A stretch of DNA of 64,000 nucleotides from NCBI RefSeq assembly GCF_902500225.1, contig NZ_LR722652.1, positions 310,001 to 374,000 of the forward strand, given 5' to 3'. The translations under genes and the position numbers were made by a program. The notes under the pieces are model-generated. The model saw only the letters and a list, made by a program, of their open reading frames with translations. It had not been told where the DNA came from and made no database searches. The stretch comes from Buttiauxella massiliensis. GTDB taxonomy: Bacteria; Pseudomonadota; Gammaproteobacteria; Enterobacterales; Enterobacteriaceae. Below are positions 35,361 through 45,137 of the stretch, piece by piece; the first letter of the stretch is position 1, and each line of letters starts with the position of its first letter.

Positions 35361-37319
35361 ATGAGCCAAATACATAAACACGCCATTCCCGCCAATATCG
35401 CGGACAATTGCCTGATAACCCCGGAGCAGTACCAATCCATGTACCAACACTCGGTACATGACCCCGACGCATTTTGGGGCGAACAAGGTAAGATCCTTGA
35501 CTGGATCAAGCCCTACCAGAAGGTGAAAAACACCTCTTTCGCACCTGGAAACGTCTCAATCAAATGGTATGAAGACGGCACACTAAACCTGGCCGCCAAC
35601 TGCCTCGATCGCCACCTGAAAGATCGTGGCGATCAGACTGCGATCATCTGGGAAGGCGATGACGCCACCCAGAGTAAAACTATTACCTACCGTGAACTGC
35701 ATCGTGAAGTGTGCCGTTTTGCCAATACCCTGGTAGAACTGGGCATCAAGAAAGGCGATGTGGTGGCGATTTATATGCCGATGGTGCCGGAAGCCGCCGT
35801 TGCGATGCTGGCCTGCGCGCGCATTGGCGCGGTGCATTCAGTGATTTTTGGTGGTTTCTCACCGGAAGCCGTCGCCGGGCGCATTATCGATTCCAGCTCC
35901 AAACTGGTCATTACCGCCGACGAAGGCGTTCGTGCCGGACGCTCCATTCCGCTGAAGAAAAACGTCGATGAGGCGCTGAAAAACCCAAGCGTTAAAACCG
36001 TTGAACACGTCGTGGTGCTCAAACGCACCGGCGGCAAAGTCGAATGGCATGAAGGCCGCGACCTGTGGTGGAACGAACTGGTTGAGAAAGCCAGCGCGCA
36101 CCACCAGCCGGTGGAAGTGAATGCTGAAGATCCGCTGTTTATCCTTTACACCTCCGGTTCAACCGGCAAACCAAAAGGCGTGCTGCACACCACCGGCGGT
36201 TACCTGGTTTATGCCGCAACCACCTTTAAATATGTCTTTGATTACCATCAGGGCGACGTTTACTGGTGTACCGCCGATGTGGGTTGGGTCACCGGCCACA
36301 GCTATCTGCTGTACGGCCCGCTGGCATGTGGTGCTATCACGCTGATGTTTGAAGGCGTACCAAACTGGCCAGCACCAAATCGCATGGCTCAGGTAGTTGA
36401 TAAGCATAAAGTGAATATTCTCTACACCGCGCCAACCGCGATTCGGGCGCTGATGGCCGAAGGCGATAAGGCGATTGAAAACACCGACCGTTCGTCGCTG
36501 CGCATTTTGGGTTCTGTGGGCGAGCCTATCAACCCAGAAGCGTGGGAATGGTACTGGAAGAAAATCGGTAACGAGAAATGCCCGGTAGTTGATACCTGGT
36601 GGCAGACCGAAACCGGTGGCTTCATGATCACCCCACTGCCCGGTGCGACCGAGCTGAAAGCCGGTTCCGCCACACGCCCATTCTTTGGCGTTCAACCAGC
36701 CCTGGTGGATAACGAAGGTAACCCGCAACAAGGCGAAACCGAAGGCAACCTGGTGATCACCGATTCATGGCCAGGCCAAGCGCGTACGCTGTTTGGTGAC
36801 CATGAGCGCTTCGAGCAAACCTATTTCTCGACCTTTAAAAATATGTACTTCAGCGGTGACGGCGCACGCCGCGACGAAGATGGTTACTACTGGATCACCG
36901 GACGTGTGGATGACGTGCTTAACGTGTCCGGGCACCGTCTGGGCACAGCAGAAATCGAGTCCGCGCTAGTGTCACATCCGAAAGTGGCCGAAGCGGCAGT
37001 CGTCGGTATTCCGCACAATATTAAAGGCCAGGCGATTTACGCATATGTGACGCTAAACCACGGCGTAGAGCCAACGCCTGAGCTGTATACCGAAGTGCGT
37101 AATTGGGTACGTAAAGAGATTGGCCCGCTTGCCACGCCGGATATTTTGCACTGGACAGATTCACTACCGAAAACCCGTTCCGGCAAAATTATGCGTCGCA
37201 TTTTGCGCAAAATTGCCGCCGGCGATACCAGTAACTTTGGTGATACTTCAACGCTTGCCGATCCAGGCGTTGTTGAGAAGTTACTGGAAGAAAAACAATC
37301 AATTACCATGCCTTCGTAA
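35361..37319 (+). CDS. acs: Acetyl-CoA synthetase
   Basis: A 652-residue cytoplasmic AMP-forming ligase, the same length as E. coli Acs, converting acetate, ATP and CoA to acetyl-CoA. The ATP/AMP motif [40 protein letters not shown] and the C-terminal [11 protein letters not shown] are present; the lysine in the last motif is the one inactivated by acetylation in the family (K609 in E. coli). AAGGAG lies 10 bases before the ATG. The gene leads the acs-yjcH-actP operon for scavenging acetate. In this genome it follows fdhF directly. Confidence 0.97.
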   Translation: MSQIHKHAIPANIADNCLITPEQYQSMYQHSVHDPDAFWGEQGKILDWIKPYQKVKNTSFAPGNVSIKWYEDGTLNLAANCLDRHLKDRGDQTAIIWEGDDATQSKTITYRELHREVCRFANTLVELGIKKGDVVAIYMPMVPEAAVAMLACARIGAVHSVIFGGFSPEAVAGRIIDSSSKLVITADEGVRAGRSIPLKKNVDEALKNPSVKTVEHVVVLKRTGGKVEWHEGRDLWWNELVEKASAHHQPVEVNAEDPLFILYTSGSTGKPKGVLHTTGGYLVYAATTFKYVFDYHQGDVYWCTADVGWVTGHSYLLYGPLACGAITLMFEGVPNWPAPNRMAQVVDKHKVNILYTAPTAIRALMAEGDKAIENTDRSSLRILGSVGEPINPEAWEWYWKKIGNEKCPVVDTWWQTETGGFMITPLPGATELKAGSATRPFFGVQPALVDNEGNPQQGETEGNLVITDSWPGQARTLFGDHERFEQTYFSTFKNMYFSGDGARRDEDGYYWITGRVDDVLNVSGHRLGTAEIESALVSHPKVAEAAVVGIPHNIKGQAIYAYVTLNHGVEPTPELYTEVRNWVRKEIGPLATPDILHWTDSLPKTRSGKIMRRILRKIAAGDTSNFGDTSTLADPGVVEKLLEEKQSITMPS

Positions 37320-37327
37320 CATCTCTG

Positions 37328-37349
37328 CCCCTCTCCTTAAAGAGAGGGG
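37328..37349 (+). terminator. Hairpin after acs (attenuator-like)
   Basis: CCCCTCTC (37328-37335) pairs with GAGAGGGG (37342-37349). No T tract follows. It lies inside the acs-yjcH spacer and could reduce or process transcription into yjcH-actP. Confidence 0.5.
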
Positions 37350-37394
37350 AAAACACAATAAAAAAACCTCAACCTAACCCAAATTCCCAAAGGA

Positions 37395-37504
37395 TTTTGT
37401 GTTGCAGGAAGGCGGCAAACGAGCAAATCCCCAGGAGCTTACACCAGTAAGTGACTGGGGTGCGCGAATGCAGCCAACACCCCTGCGGCGCAAAAGACGA
37501 AGGG
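37395..37504 (+). repeat. ERIC element (copy 2) within the acs-yjcH spacer
   Basis: The core AAATCCCCAGGAGCTTAC and AGTAAGTGACTGGGGTGCGC lies between arms GTTGCAGGAAGGCGGCAAAC and a diverged right end (GCGGCGCAAAAGACGAAGGG). It lies inside the acs-yjcH-actP operon and ends about 20 bases before yjcH. Confidence 0.88.
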
Positions 37505-37526
37505 AATTTCTCTGGAGAGATCTGTG

Positions 37527-37841
37527 ATGAGTGATCAACTTTATCAACGGATAGAAGACAGTGCGCATTTCAGGGAGTTAGTCGCTAAACGGCAACGGTT
37601 TGCCACCATTTTGTCTCTTATCATGCTCGCAATTTACATCAGCTTTATCTTGCTGATTGCCTTTGCGCCTGGCTGGCTGGGCACACCTTTGCACGCAGGC
37701 ACCACCGTCACGCGCGGCATTCCTATTGGGGTTGGGGTGATTCTGATTTCCTTCTTCCTGACAGGCGTTTATGTCTGGCGAGCAAACGGCGAATTTGACC
37801 GTCTGAATAACGCAGTGCTGCGCGAGGTGAAGGTATCATGA
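37527..37841 (+). CDS. yjcH: YjcH, small membrane protein of the acetate operon (DUF485)
   Basis: A 104-residue protein, as in E. coli, with two membrane helices (about 26-47 and 60-83) and the family motif FARL-like start [12 protein letters not shown]. The ATG at 37527 follows CTGGAGAGA. The gene overlaps actP by four bases (ATGA), so the two are translationally coupled. Its function is not established; it always travels with the acetate permease and may assist it. Confidence 0.93.
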   Translation: MSDQLYQRIEDSAHFRELVAKRQRFATILSLIMLAIYISFILLIAFAPGWLGTPLHAGTTVTRGIPIGVGVILISFFLTGVYVWRANGEFDRLNNAVLREVKVS

Positions 37842-39496
37842 AACGTCTTCTCGGCCTTGCTGCCGCACCGCTGTTAAGCCTGCCAGCCTCTGCATTTGCC
37901 GCTGATGCCATTACGGGGGCTGTGCAACGCCAGCCGACTAACTGGCAGGCGATTATCATGTTCGTGATTTTTGTCGCCTTTACGCTGGGTATCACCTATT
38001 GGGCGTCAAAACGAACCCGCACGCGTAGCGATTACTACACCGCGGGCGGCAATATCACCGGCTTCCAGAATGGCCTGGCGATTGCGGGCGACTATATGTC
38101 CGCCGCGTCGTTCCTCGGTATTTCGGCGCTGGTGTTTACCTCCGGCTACGATGGCCTGATTTACTCACTGGGCTTTTTGGTCGGCTGGCCAATTATCCTG
38201 TTCCTGATTGCAGAACGCCTGAGAAACCTCGGCAAATATACCTTTGCTGATGTGGCTTCGTATCGCCTGAAACAAGGGCCAATCCGTATTCTGTCGGCCT
38301 GCGGTTCTCTGGTTGTGGTGGCGCTTTACCTGATTGCCCAGATGGTGGGCGCGGGCAAACTTATTCAGTTGCTGTTCGGCCTGAACTACCACGTTGCGGT
38401 GGTTCTGGTTGGCGTGTTGATGGTGATGTACGTATTGTTCGGCGGCATGCTGGCGACGACGTGGGTGCAAATCATCAAAGCCGTATTGTTGCTGTTTGGC
38501 GCAAGTTTCATGGCCTTTATGGTGATGAAACACGTCGGCTTTAGCTTTAACAACCTGTTCGCCGAAGCGATTGCAGTGCACCCGAAAGGTGTGGCCATTA
38601 TGAGCCCAGGCGGGCTTGTGAAAGACCCGATATCGGCGCTGTCGCTGGGATTAGGCTTGATGTTTGGTACCGCAGGATTGCCACATATTTTAATGCGCTT
38701 CTTCACTGTGAGCGATGCCCGCGAAGCGCGTAAAAGCGTGCTGTACGCTACCGGCTTCATGGGTTATTTCTACATCCTGACCTTTATCATCGGCTTTGGC
38801 GCAATCATGTTGGTGGGTGCAAACCCAGCCTTTAAAGATGCTGCTGGCGCATTGATTGGCGGTAACAACATGGCAGCGGTTCACCTGGCTGATGCTGTGG
38901 GTGGAAGCTTGTTCTTAGGCTTTATCTCGGCAGTTGCCTTCGCCACCATTCTTGCGGTGGTTGCAGGTTTAACGCTTGCGGGTGCATCTGCGGTTTCGCA
39001 CGACCTTTACGCCAACGTGTTCCGCAAAGGGGCATCTGAACGTGATGAGCTGAGAGTGTCGAAAATCACCGTTGTGATATTAGGCGTGGTGGCAATCGGG
39101 CTGGGGATTTTGTTCGAGAACCAAAACATCGCCTTCATGGTCGGGCTTGCGTTCTCCATTGCGGCGAGCTGTAACTTCCCAATTATTCTGCTCTCCATGT
39201 ACTGGTCAAAACTGACCACGCGTGGCGCGATGATTGGCGGCTGGCTCGGCCTGCTGACCGCGGTGATCCTGATGGTTCTTGGCCCAACGGTTTGGGTGCA
39301 AGTTCTTGGGCACGCAACGGCTATCTTCCCGTATGAATACCCGGCGCTGTTCTCGATTCTGGTCGCGTTTGTGGGTATTTGGGTGTTCTCAGCCACTGAT
39401 AACAGCCCGGAAGGCAATCTCGAACGTGAGAAATTCCGTGCTCAGTTCATCCGTTCCCAGACCGGGATTGGTATTGAACAAGGCCGTGCACACTAA
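37838..39496 (+). CDS. actP: Acetate permease (sodium:solute symporter)
   Basis: A 552-residue SSS-family transporter (E. coli ActP has 549) importing acetate and glycolate. It has a cleavable-looking N-terminal segment ending SAFAADA, then about 13 membrane helices. Family motifs include [54 protein letters not shown] and the helix [25 protein letters not shown]. It starts within the end of yjcH. The stem CCCCGGCTCG/CGAGTCGGGG about 15 bases after the stop may end the operon. Confidence 0.95.
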   Translation: MKRLLGLAAAPLLSLPASAFAADAITGAVQRQPTNWQAIIMFVIFVAFTLGITYWASKRTRTRSDYYTAGGNITGFQNGLAIAGDYMSAASFLGISALVFTSGYDGLIYSLGFLVGWPIILFLIAERLRNLGKYTFADVASYRLKQGPIRILSACGSLVVVALYLIAQMVGAGKLIQLLFGLNYHVAVVLVGVLMVMYVLFGGMLATTWVQIIKAVLLLFGASFMAFMVMKHVGFSFNNLFAEAIAVHPKGVAIMSPGGLVKDPISALSLGLGLMFGTAGLPHILMRFFTVSDAREARKSVLYATGFMGYFYILTFIIGFGAIMLVGANPAFKDAAGALIGGNNMAAVHLADAVGGSLFLGFISAVAFATILAVVAGLTLAGASAVSHDLYANVFRKGASERDELRVSKITVVILGVVAIGLGILFENQNIAFMVGLAFSIAASCNFPIILLSMYWSKLTTRGAMIGGWLGLLTAVILMVLGPTVWVQVLGHATAIFPYEYPALFSILVAFVGIWVFSATDNSPEGNLEREKFRAQFIRSQTGIGIEQGRAH

Positions 39497-39509
39497 TTAG
39501 TTTCAACTC

Positions 39510-39531
39510 TCCCCGGCTCGTTCGAGTCGGG
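39510..39531 (+). terminator. Hairpin after actP
   Basis: CCCCGGCTCG pairs with CGAGTCGGGG around TT, with one G-T pair. The following sequence ATCACATTTT has only a weak T tract. Confidence 0.5.
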
Positions 39532-39591
39532 GATCACATTTTCACCCTTCTGGCATTTTATTCCCTCCCCAGAGCGCTACAGTAGCTCATA

Positions 39592-39610
39592 AATGAAACA
39601 TTGTTTTATT
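39592..39610. promoter_or_regulatory. KdgR-type operator
   Basis: AATGAAACATTGTTTTATT fits every position of the enterobacterial KdgR consensus AATRAAAYRNYGTTTYATT. It lies 20 bases upstream of the oxidoreductase start, a position suited to repression. Confidence 0.65.
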
Positions 39611-39630
39611 TCATAACGGGTGAGGATGGA

Positions 39631-40926
39631 ATGAAAAGATATGCATTAGTAGGAACGGGCGGACGCGCTGGTTTATATATCGAAGCCATCAGCGGTAAAT
39701 GGAAAGAGAATTCGCAACTGGTGGCATTTTGCGACACCAACCAGACGCGCATGAATTACGCCAATAAGCTGTTGAGTAACTCAGGTGCAGCGCAGGTATC
39801 AACCTGGAAAGCGGCGGATTTCGAAACCATGATCCGCGAGACGCGCCCGGATATTATTATCGTCACCACTATGGACCGCACCCATGACGATTACATAGTG
39901 CGTGCACTGCATGCCGGTTGCGATGTGATTACCGAAAAACCGATGACGATTGATGAGCAACGCGCTTTGCGCATTCTCGATGCCATCGAAGAAACAGGCC
40001 GCCAGGTGCGCGTGGCATTTAATTATCGATACGCACCACATCACAGCAAAATCCGCGAATTGCTGATGGAAGAAACCATCGGTGAGGTGTTCTCAGTGCA
40101 TTTCGAATGGCTGCTCAACACCGAACATGGCGCAGATTATTTCCGCCGCTGGCACCGCGAAAAACGCAACAGCGGCGGCCTGCTGGTGCATAAATCCACC
40201 CACCATTTTGACCTGATGAACTTCTGGCTGGGTAGTTATCCGGAACGGGTTTATGCGGAAGGCGGGCTGCGTTTTTATGGTAAAGAAAATGCAGAAAAAC
40301 GAGGTATCTCGCAGTTTTATCCACGCACTCATGGCTACAGCGCCGCAAAAGATGACCCGTTTGCGCTGCATATGGAAGAAAATGCGCAGCTTAAAGAGTT
40401 GTATCTGGATGCGGAACACGAAGATAACTATTACCGCGACCAGAGTGTTTTCAGCGATGGTATCAACATCGAAGACACGTTATCCGTGCTGGTGAAGTAT
40501 CAAAACCAGGTGCAGATGACCTATTCCCTTAACGCTTATTTGCCGTGGGAAGGGCTGAATGTAGTGTTCAACGGCAGCCGCGGGCGGCTTGAGATGAAAC
40601 TGGTTGAAATGTCTTATGTGAATGCCGGTGGCGACCGTGAAAACGAAGGTAGCCTGGAAAGCTGCGATATCACCGTGTTCCCAATGTTTGCAGCACCTTA
40701 TAAAGCCGACTTCAGTATTGGCGCGGGCGGCCACGGCGGTGGCGACAACGCGATGTTGGCCGATTTGTTTGGCGAGCCGAGTAACGACCCGTTAAAACGC
40801 GCCGCCGATCACCGCGCGGGGGCGATGTCGATTTTGACCGGTATTGCCGGGAATATTTCCATGCAGCAACAACGCCCGGTCAATTTTAAAGAGTTCGAGT
40901 TGGTTTCACGGCTGAAAAGTAAGTAA
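39631..40926 (+). CDS. Gfo/Idh/MocA family NAD(P)-dependent oxidoreductase
   Basis: A 431-residue cytoplasmic dehydrogenase. The N-terminal Rossmann fold begins MKRYALVGTGGRAGLYIEAI, and the cofactor/catalytic segment CDVITEKPMTIDEQRAL holds the family EKP motif. The C-terminal domain has GGLLVHKSTHHFDLMNFWLG, with histidines placed like the catalytic pair in the family. The ATG at 39631 follows GAGGATGGA. No partner gene is adjacent. The KdgR-type operator just upstream suggests a role in pectin, galacturonate or related sugar-acid catabolism. The substrate cannot be named. Confidence 0.8.
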   Translation: MKRYALVGTGGRAGLYIEAISGKWKENSQLVAFCDTNQTRMNYANKLLSNSGAAQVSTWKAADFETMIRETRPDIIIVTTMDRTHDDYIVRALHAGCDVITEKPMTIDEQRALRILDAIEETGRQVRVAFNYRYAPHHSKIRELLMEETIGEVFSVHFEWLLNTEHGADYFRRWHREKRNSGGLLVHKSTHHFDLMNFWLGSYPERVYAEGGLRFYGKENAEKRGISQFYPRTHGYSAAKDDPFALHMEENAQLKELYLDAEHEDNYYRDQSVFSDGINIEDTLSVLVKYQNQVQMTYSLNAYLPWEGLNVVFNGSRGRLEMKLVEMSYVNAGGDRENEGSLESCDITVFPMFAAPYKADFSIGAGGHGGGDNAMLADLFGEPSNDPLKRAADHRAGAMSILTGIAGNISMQQQRPVNFKEFELVSRLKSK

Positions 40927-40931
40927 GCACT

Positions 40932-40956
40932 TACCGGGTGGTGAATCCCCCCGGTA
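40932..40956. terminator. Bidirectional stem between convergent genes
   Basis: TACCGGG (40932-40938) pairs with CCCGGTA (40950-40956), next to the stop codons of the oxidoreductase (+) and the LrgB-like gene (-). Confidence 0.5.
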
Positions 40957-41646
40957 TTAAAACATCAACCAGCTTACCAACGGCGCGATTAACACCATCA
41001 CTACGCCGGAGAACATCATCACTAAACTGGCGACCACACCTTCCTGCGGGCCAAGTTCATAGGAACGTGCGGTGCCAGCGCCGTGAGAAGCGGCACCAAA
41101 ACCCGCGCCTTTTGCCATTCCTTCACGAATGGCGAGGCGCAAAAACAGCACGTCGCCCACTGCCATACCAAACACGCCAGTCACCACCACAAATAACGCT
41201 ACCAACTCCGGCTGCCCGCCGAGTGGTTTGGCTGCGGCTAAGGCAAAGGGTGTGGTAATCGAACGGACCGCCAGGCTGCGTTGAATTTCATCGGGCAAAG
41301 TAAACAAACGCGCCAGCCAAACCGAACTGGTAACCGCAACCACTGTCGCCGTAATAACCCCCGCAGAAAGCGACATCCAGTGGCGTTTGATAACGTTAAG
41401 ATTGTCATAAACCGGCACTGCAAAGGCGATAGTCGCCGGGCCAAGCAGCCACAATAACCAGTGCGCTTCGCCCATATAATTTTGATAGGAGATATGACCA
41501 AAAACTAACATCACCACCAGCAATACCGGCGTTAAAATCAACGGCATCAGAGGCAATTTTCGAAAGCGGCGATAGAGTTTTTTATTGGCAAAATAGAGCC
41601 CAAGGGTAATAACCAGGCACAAAAGACTCAGCTGAAAGTTACTCAC
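40957..41646 (-). CDS. LrgB/CidB-family membrane protein
   Basis: About 229 residues from the GTG at 41646, which overlaps the end of the upstream gene by eight bases and has AGG six bases before it. It is an integral membrane protein with 6-7 helices and the family motifs VYDNLNVIKRHW, SITTPFALAAAKPLGG and ASHGAGTARSYELGPQEG. Partners of CidA/LrgA, these proteins act in murein hydrolase export, pyruvate or glycolate movement depending on species; the role here is open. It is co-transcribed with the LrgA-like gene. Confidence 0.85.
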   Translation of the reverse strand: MSNFQLSLLCLVITLGLYFANKKLYRRFRKLPLMPLILTPVLLVVMLVFGHISYQNYMGEAHWLLWLLGPATIAFAVPVYDNLNVIKRHWMSLSAGVITATVVAVTSSVWLARLFTLPDEIQRSLAVRSITTPFALAAAKPLGGQPELVALFVVVTGVFGMAVGDVLFLRLAIREGMAKGAGFGAASHGAGTARSYELGPQEGVVASLVMMFSGVVMVLIAPLVSWLMF

Positions 41647-42064
41647 CACGAGCCTGCCTGCGAGCCATTCGCGCCAGCTCATAACGGTACACTTTATCCA
41701 CCACCAGGGCGGTGGTGCTCAGCACCAGCAAAGTACTTATGGCGATAACCAGGAAAATGCGCCAGCCATCCACCATCAGTAATTCGGCGTAGTTCACCAC
41801 CGCAACCACGGCAGGCACAAAGAACAGCAGCATTTCTGCCAGCAACCAACGGGAACCGGCTCGCACCCATTTTAGCGGCACCACGCGGCAGACAATTAGC
41901 GCGAGTAAAAGCAGCATTCCGACCAGGTTTGCAGGCAGCGGTAAGTGCCACCAGTCAACCAATTGTTGGGCAAAAATAAATAGCCCTGCATATAGTGCAA
42001 CTTGTACCGGCACCTGAATGCGGCGAAAAAGAACAGGCGTAAAACCACGTAACGCCAGGGCCAT
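41639..42064 (-). CDS. LrgA/CidA holin-like family protein
   Basis: A 141-residue small membrane protein with four hydrophobic helices. PLPANLVGMLLLLALIV and WLLAEMLLFFVPAVVAVV are the CidA/LrgA family segments. It precedes the LrgB-like gene with overlap, the usual two-gene unit, and is divergent from a LysR regulator gene 102 bases away, the arrangement known for cidAB with cidR. Confidence 0.87.
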   Translation of the reverse strand: MALALRGFTPVLFRRIQVPVQVALYAGLFIFAQQLVDWWHLPLPANLVGMLLLLALIVCRVVPLKWVRAGSRWLLAEMLLFFVPAVVAVVNYAELLMVDGWRIFLVIAISTLLVLSTTALVVDKVYRYELARMARRQARGE

Positions 42065-42166
42065 GAGAGTGGCACTCCAGTAAATGTGATGTGGAGATTA
42101 TAGTTAGCCAACTTCATTGAAAAAAATGAATTAAAATCATCACAGGTATAGTCAACAGGAATAGTT

Positions 42167-43057
42167 ATGGACATCAGGACGCTACGTTATTTTGTAGAAG
42201 TGGTTCGCCAGCAAAGTTTTACCCGTGCAGCCCAAAAGATGTTCGTCACCCAGCCGACCATAAGCAAGATGCTGCGTAACCTCGAAGATGAACTCGGCTG
42301 CACACTGCTAATTCGTGATGGCCGCAAACTATTACTGACTGATACCGGCGAAGTGGTTTATCAACGAGGATTAGCCATTTTGGCGGAATTTCACCAGTTG
42401 GAGGCCGAACTTGGTGATATTAACCATCTCAACAAAGGCGTGTTGCGCCTCGGTATTCCACCGATGGTCGGCACAATGATGGCAGGGCCAATTAGCCTGT
42501 ATCGCCAGCGCTACCCAGGCGTTGAATTAAAAATTTCTGAATTTGGCGGTTTAACGGTGCAGCAGGCTGTTCTTAATGGCGAGCTTGATTTAGCCATGAC
42601 CGCATTGCCTTTTGAAGATGAGCACCACACTTTCTGCTCGTTACCTTTGCTGCATAATCCGCTGTGTGTGCTGGTTCCGCGCTCCGGGCAGTGGACAACA
42701 CGAGAAAGCATCGACCCCATAGAGCTTGCCGGCCATCCTCTGCTTATCTACAACGAAGATTTTGCGTTAAGCCGCCAGTTAATTCAGCTCTTCCAGGAAC
42801 ATGGGTTTACTCCGCGGATTGCGGTACGTAGTGGTCAGTGGGATTTTCTGGCCGCGATGGTGCAGGCCGGTGTAGGGATTGCGATTCTACCGGAGATTAT
42901 TTGCCAAAAACTGGATAAAAACACGTTGATGTGGCTGCCGTTAAACAGCGATTTAACGTGGCAACTGGCGATGATTTGGCGCGATGGGGTTTATATTTCG
43001 CAAAGTGCGCAGGCATGGATTGCCTGCTGTAAGGAGTTTTGGCCGGTAAGTTCATAG
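42167..43057 (+). CDS. LysR-type regulator (CidR-like)
   Basis: A 296-residue transcription factor. The N-terminal helix-turn-helix (MDIRTLRYFVEVVRQQSFTR...TQPTISKMLRNLE) is followed by an effector-binding domain of the periplasmic-binding fold (from about residue 90: GVLRLGIPPMVGTMM). It is divergent from the lrgAB/cidAB-like pair. By analogy with CidR it should control that pair in response to a small acid, a functional inference. Confidence 0.85.
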   Translation: MDIRTLRYFVEVVRQQSFTRAAQKMFVTQPTISKMLRNLEDELGCTLLIRDGRKLLLTDTGEVVYQRGLAILAEFHQLEAELGDINHLNKGVLRLGIPPMVGTMMAGPISLYRQRYPGVELKISEFGGLTVQQAVLNGELDLAMTALPFEDEHHTFCSLPLLHNPLCVLVPRSGQWTTRESIDPIELAGHPLLIYNEDFALSRQLIQLFQEHGFTPRIAVRSGQWDFLAAMVQAGVGIAILPEIICQKLDKNTLMWLPLNSDLTWQLAMIWRDGVYISQSAQAWIACCKEFWPVSS

Positions 43058-43059
43058 CG

Positions 43060-43096
43060 CCCTCTCCCCAATCCTCTCCCCCAGCAGAGGGAGAGG
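43060..43096. terminator. Stem-loop between the LysR gene and yjcE
   Basis: CCTCTCCC near 43072 pairs with GGGAGAGG (43088-43095) in the 48-base gap of two convergent genes. Confidence 0.5.
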
Positions 43097-43105
43097 AATT
43101 GTCGA

Positions 43106-44752
43106 TTACTGCTGTTCGACCAACAACGCTTCCAGCAAATCCAAATCATGTAGCAGCTTCATCAACGTCTCGTTGCTGATTTTCTGCGTGGCACGTAAAT
43201 GGTAAAGCTCAGCACGCTCGGAGCGTAGTGCGGCCAGGCGGAATCGGCGCTCAAGGTTCTCTTCAAGCTCACTACTTTCTACATCGTTACGCCCGTCAGC
43301 CCGGCGGCGTAAGTTCCCGATAACCCGCGAACTGACCTCTTTTAACAGCTGGTCATCGATGTTCTCATTGACGTCAGATTGCAGGCGCTCTTCCATTTTC
43401 TGAATGGCGACAATCGCCACTTCAGCCGTTGCCGCACGCGCGGTACGCTCTTCCTGCCGCGCCACTGATTTGTCAGGGACTTCCACATTACGCAATAAAA
43501 TCGGCAGCATGATGACCCCGGTAAAGAGCGAGAACAGAATCACGCCGGTGGCAAGGAAGATAAGCTCATAACGCGCCGGGAAAGGCGTTCCATCACCTAA
43601 CAGCAACGGAATGGACAACACACCGGCAAGGGTAATGGCCCCGCGCACGCCAGCAAACGATGCAATACACAGCTCGCGCATGGTGTAAGAGCCGAACTCC
43701 AGCGGGCGCTTTTTCATAAAGCGTAAACTGATGCGTTTCATCGCCCACAGCCATAAGAAACGCACGCCAATCAGGGCGAAATAGATAAGCCCGACGTCGA
43801 CAAACAGCATCCATAATTCGACGTTCGGATCAGCGTTTGCCGCCGCAATCGACGTTTTCATGATGCTGGGTAATTGCAGGCCTAACAGCAAGAACACCAT
43901 GCCGTTAAACACAAATTCGAGCATCGCCCAGACGCTGTTTGCACGCAGGCGCATTGCCAGTGGCGCGCTGCGTAATACGCCAGAACGGGTGATCGTCATA
44001 CCCGCAGCAACGGCTGCAAGGATGCCGGACACGCCGATATGCTCGGCAATCAGGTAAGAAGCAAATGGCAACAGCAGAAGTAGCAGGATTTGCGTGGCGG
44101 GCTCGTCACCGCTCCAGCGGCTCATCAGACGCAGCGATTTGCCGTACAACCAGCTGACTGCAATTCCCGCCAACAGCCCGCCTATCGCCACTTTGAAGAA
44201 CTCGAGCGTGGCGCCGCCGACGGTAAACACCATGGTGCCCACCGCCACTGCGACTGCCATTTTCAGCGATACCAGGCCAGAGGCGTCGTTCATCAACGCT
44301 TCGCCCTGCAAAATCCCCATGATTTTCTTTGGAATGCGCCCTTCTCCGACAATACCGGAAAGCGCCACGGCGTCGGTCGGCGAGAGGACTGCTGCCAGTG
44401 CAAAAGCCGGAAGCAGCGGAATGCCCGGCACGAGGAAGTAAATCAGGAAGCCAATGCCGACCACGGTGACCAGCACCAGAACCAGCGCAAGGCCGATGAT
44501 TTCCCGCCCGTGGTTGAGAAATTCGTGCGTCGGCGTTTTCCAGCCATCAGCAAACAGCAGCGGCGGAATAAACAGTACCAGGAAGAGTTCCGGGTTGAAG
44601 TCGACATGCAAACCAAAGTGCGGCCAGGCGAGCACAGCGCCTATCGCGATTTGCATTAACGGAAGCGGGATCTGGAACGGCAGCATGCGTGTAGCCACCC
44701 CAGAAAGAGAAACCACAAGGGTCATGATGAGAATGGTAAAGAAGATTTCCAT
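43106..44752 (-). CDS. yjcE: Na+/H+ antiporter family protein YjcE
   Basis: A 548-residue CPA1-type cation/proton antiporter, colinear with E. coli YjcE (549). The start MEIFFTILIMTLVVSLSG at 44752 matches that protein; a longer frame upstream is not used. About 12 membrane helices carry PPLLFADGW, LSPTDAVALSGIVGEGRIP and EALMNDASGLVS, which include the ion-binding aspartates. A 170-residue cytoplasmic tail (ERTARAATAEVAIVAIQKMEERL...) follows. Two ERIC repeats in opposite orientation separate it from ghxP. Confidence 0.93.
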   Translation of the reverse strand: MEIFFTILIMTLVVSLSGVATRMLPFQIPLPLMQIAIGAVLAWPHFGLHVDFNPELFLVLFIPPLLFADGWKTPTHEFLNHGREIIGLALVLVLVTVVGIGFLIYFLVPGIPLLPAFALAAVLSPTDAVALSGIVGEGRIPKKIMGILQGEALMNDASGLVSLKMAVAVAVGTMVFTVGGATLEFFKVAIGGLLAGIAVSWLYGKSLRLMSRWSGDEPATQILLLLLLPFASYLIAEHIGVSGILAAVAAGMTITRSGVLRSAPLAMRLRANSVWAMLEFVFNGMVFLLLGLQLPSIMKTSIAAANADPNVELWMLFVDVGLIYFALIGVRFLWLWAMKRISLRFMKKRPLEFGSYTMRELCIASFAGVRGAITLAGVLSIPLLLGDGTPFPARYELIFLATGVILFSLFTGVIMLPILLRNVEVPDKSVARQEERTARAATAEVAIVAIQKMEERLQSDVNENIDDQLLKEVSSRVIGNLRRRADGRNDVESSELEENLERRFRLAALRSERAELYHLRATQKISNETLMKLLHDLDLLEALLVEQQ

Positions 44753-44829
44753 ACTGTCCTTAGTCGAGGTGTTTTGTGAAACCCTTTTTGCAGGATGTTG
44801 TGTTACCCAATAGTAAAACAACTTTTTAC

Positions 44830-44946
44830 CCCCGTCATACTTCAAGTTGCAGATGCGTTGACTGCATCCGCGCGCCCCAGTCACATAGTTATCTATGCTC
44901 CTGGGGACTTGCGGTCTTGTCGCCTTACCGCAACTCGAATTATTTA
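44830..44946 (-). repeat. ERIC element (copy 3), reverse orientation
   Basis: It begins CCCGTCATACTTCAAGTTGC and ends CGCAACTCGAATTATT, with the inner CCCCAGTCAC and GCTCCTGGGGA being the inverted ERIC core. It lies 78 bases upstream of yjcE. Confidence 0.85.
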
Positions 44947-45019
44947 GGGGTTCACCGGAAGGAAACAGGAAAAGATTTGAGGTGTTCGGGAGGGATATTC
45001 TGAAAACTTTTTAATCAAA

Positions 45020-45135
45020 ATAATTCAAGTTACAGGTAGGCGGCAAAGGAGCGAATCCCCAGGAGCTTACTAAAGTAAGTGACTGGGGTTCGCGAGTGCA
45101 GCCAACAACCCTGCAGCTTGAAGTATGACGAGTAA
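45020..45135 (+). repeat. ERIC element (copy 4), ending two bases before the ghxP stop
   Basis: TAATTCAAGTTACAGGTAGG, GCGAATCCCCAGGAGCTTAC, AAAGTAAGTGACTGGGGTTC and GCAGCTTGAAGTATGACGAG occur in order. It is inverted with respect to copy 3, 74 bases away. Confidence 0.9.
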
Positions 45136-45137
45136 AA

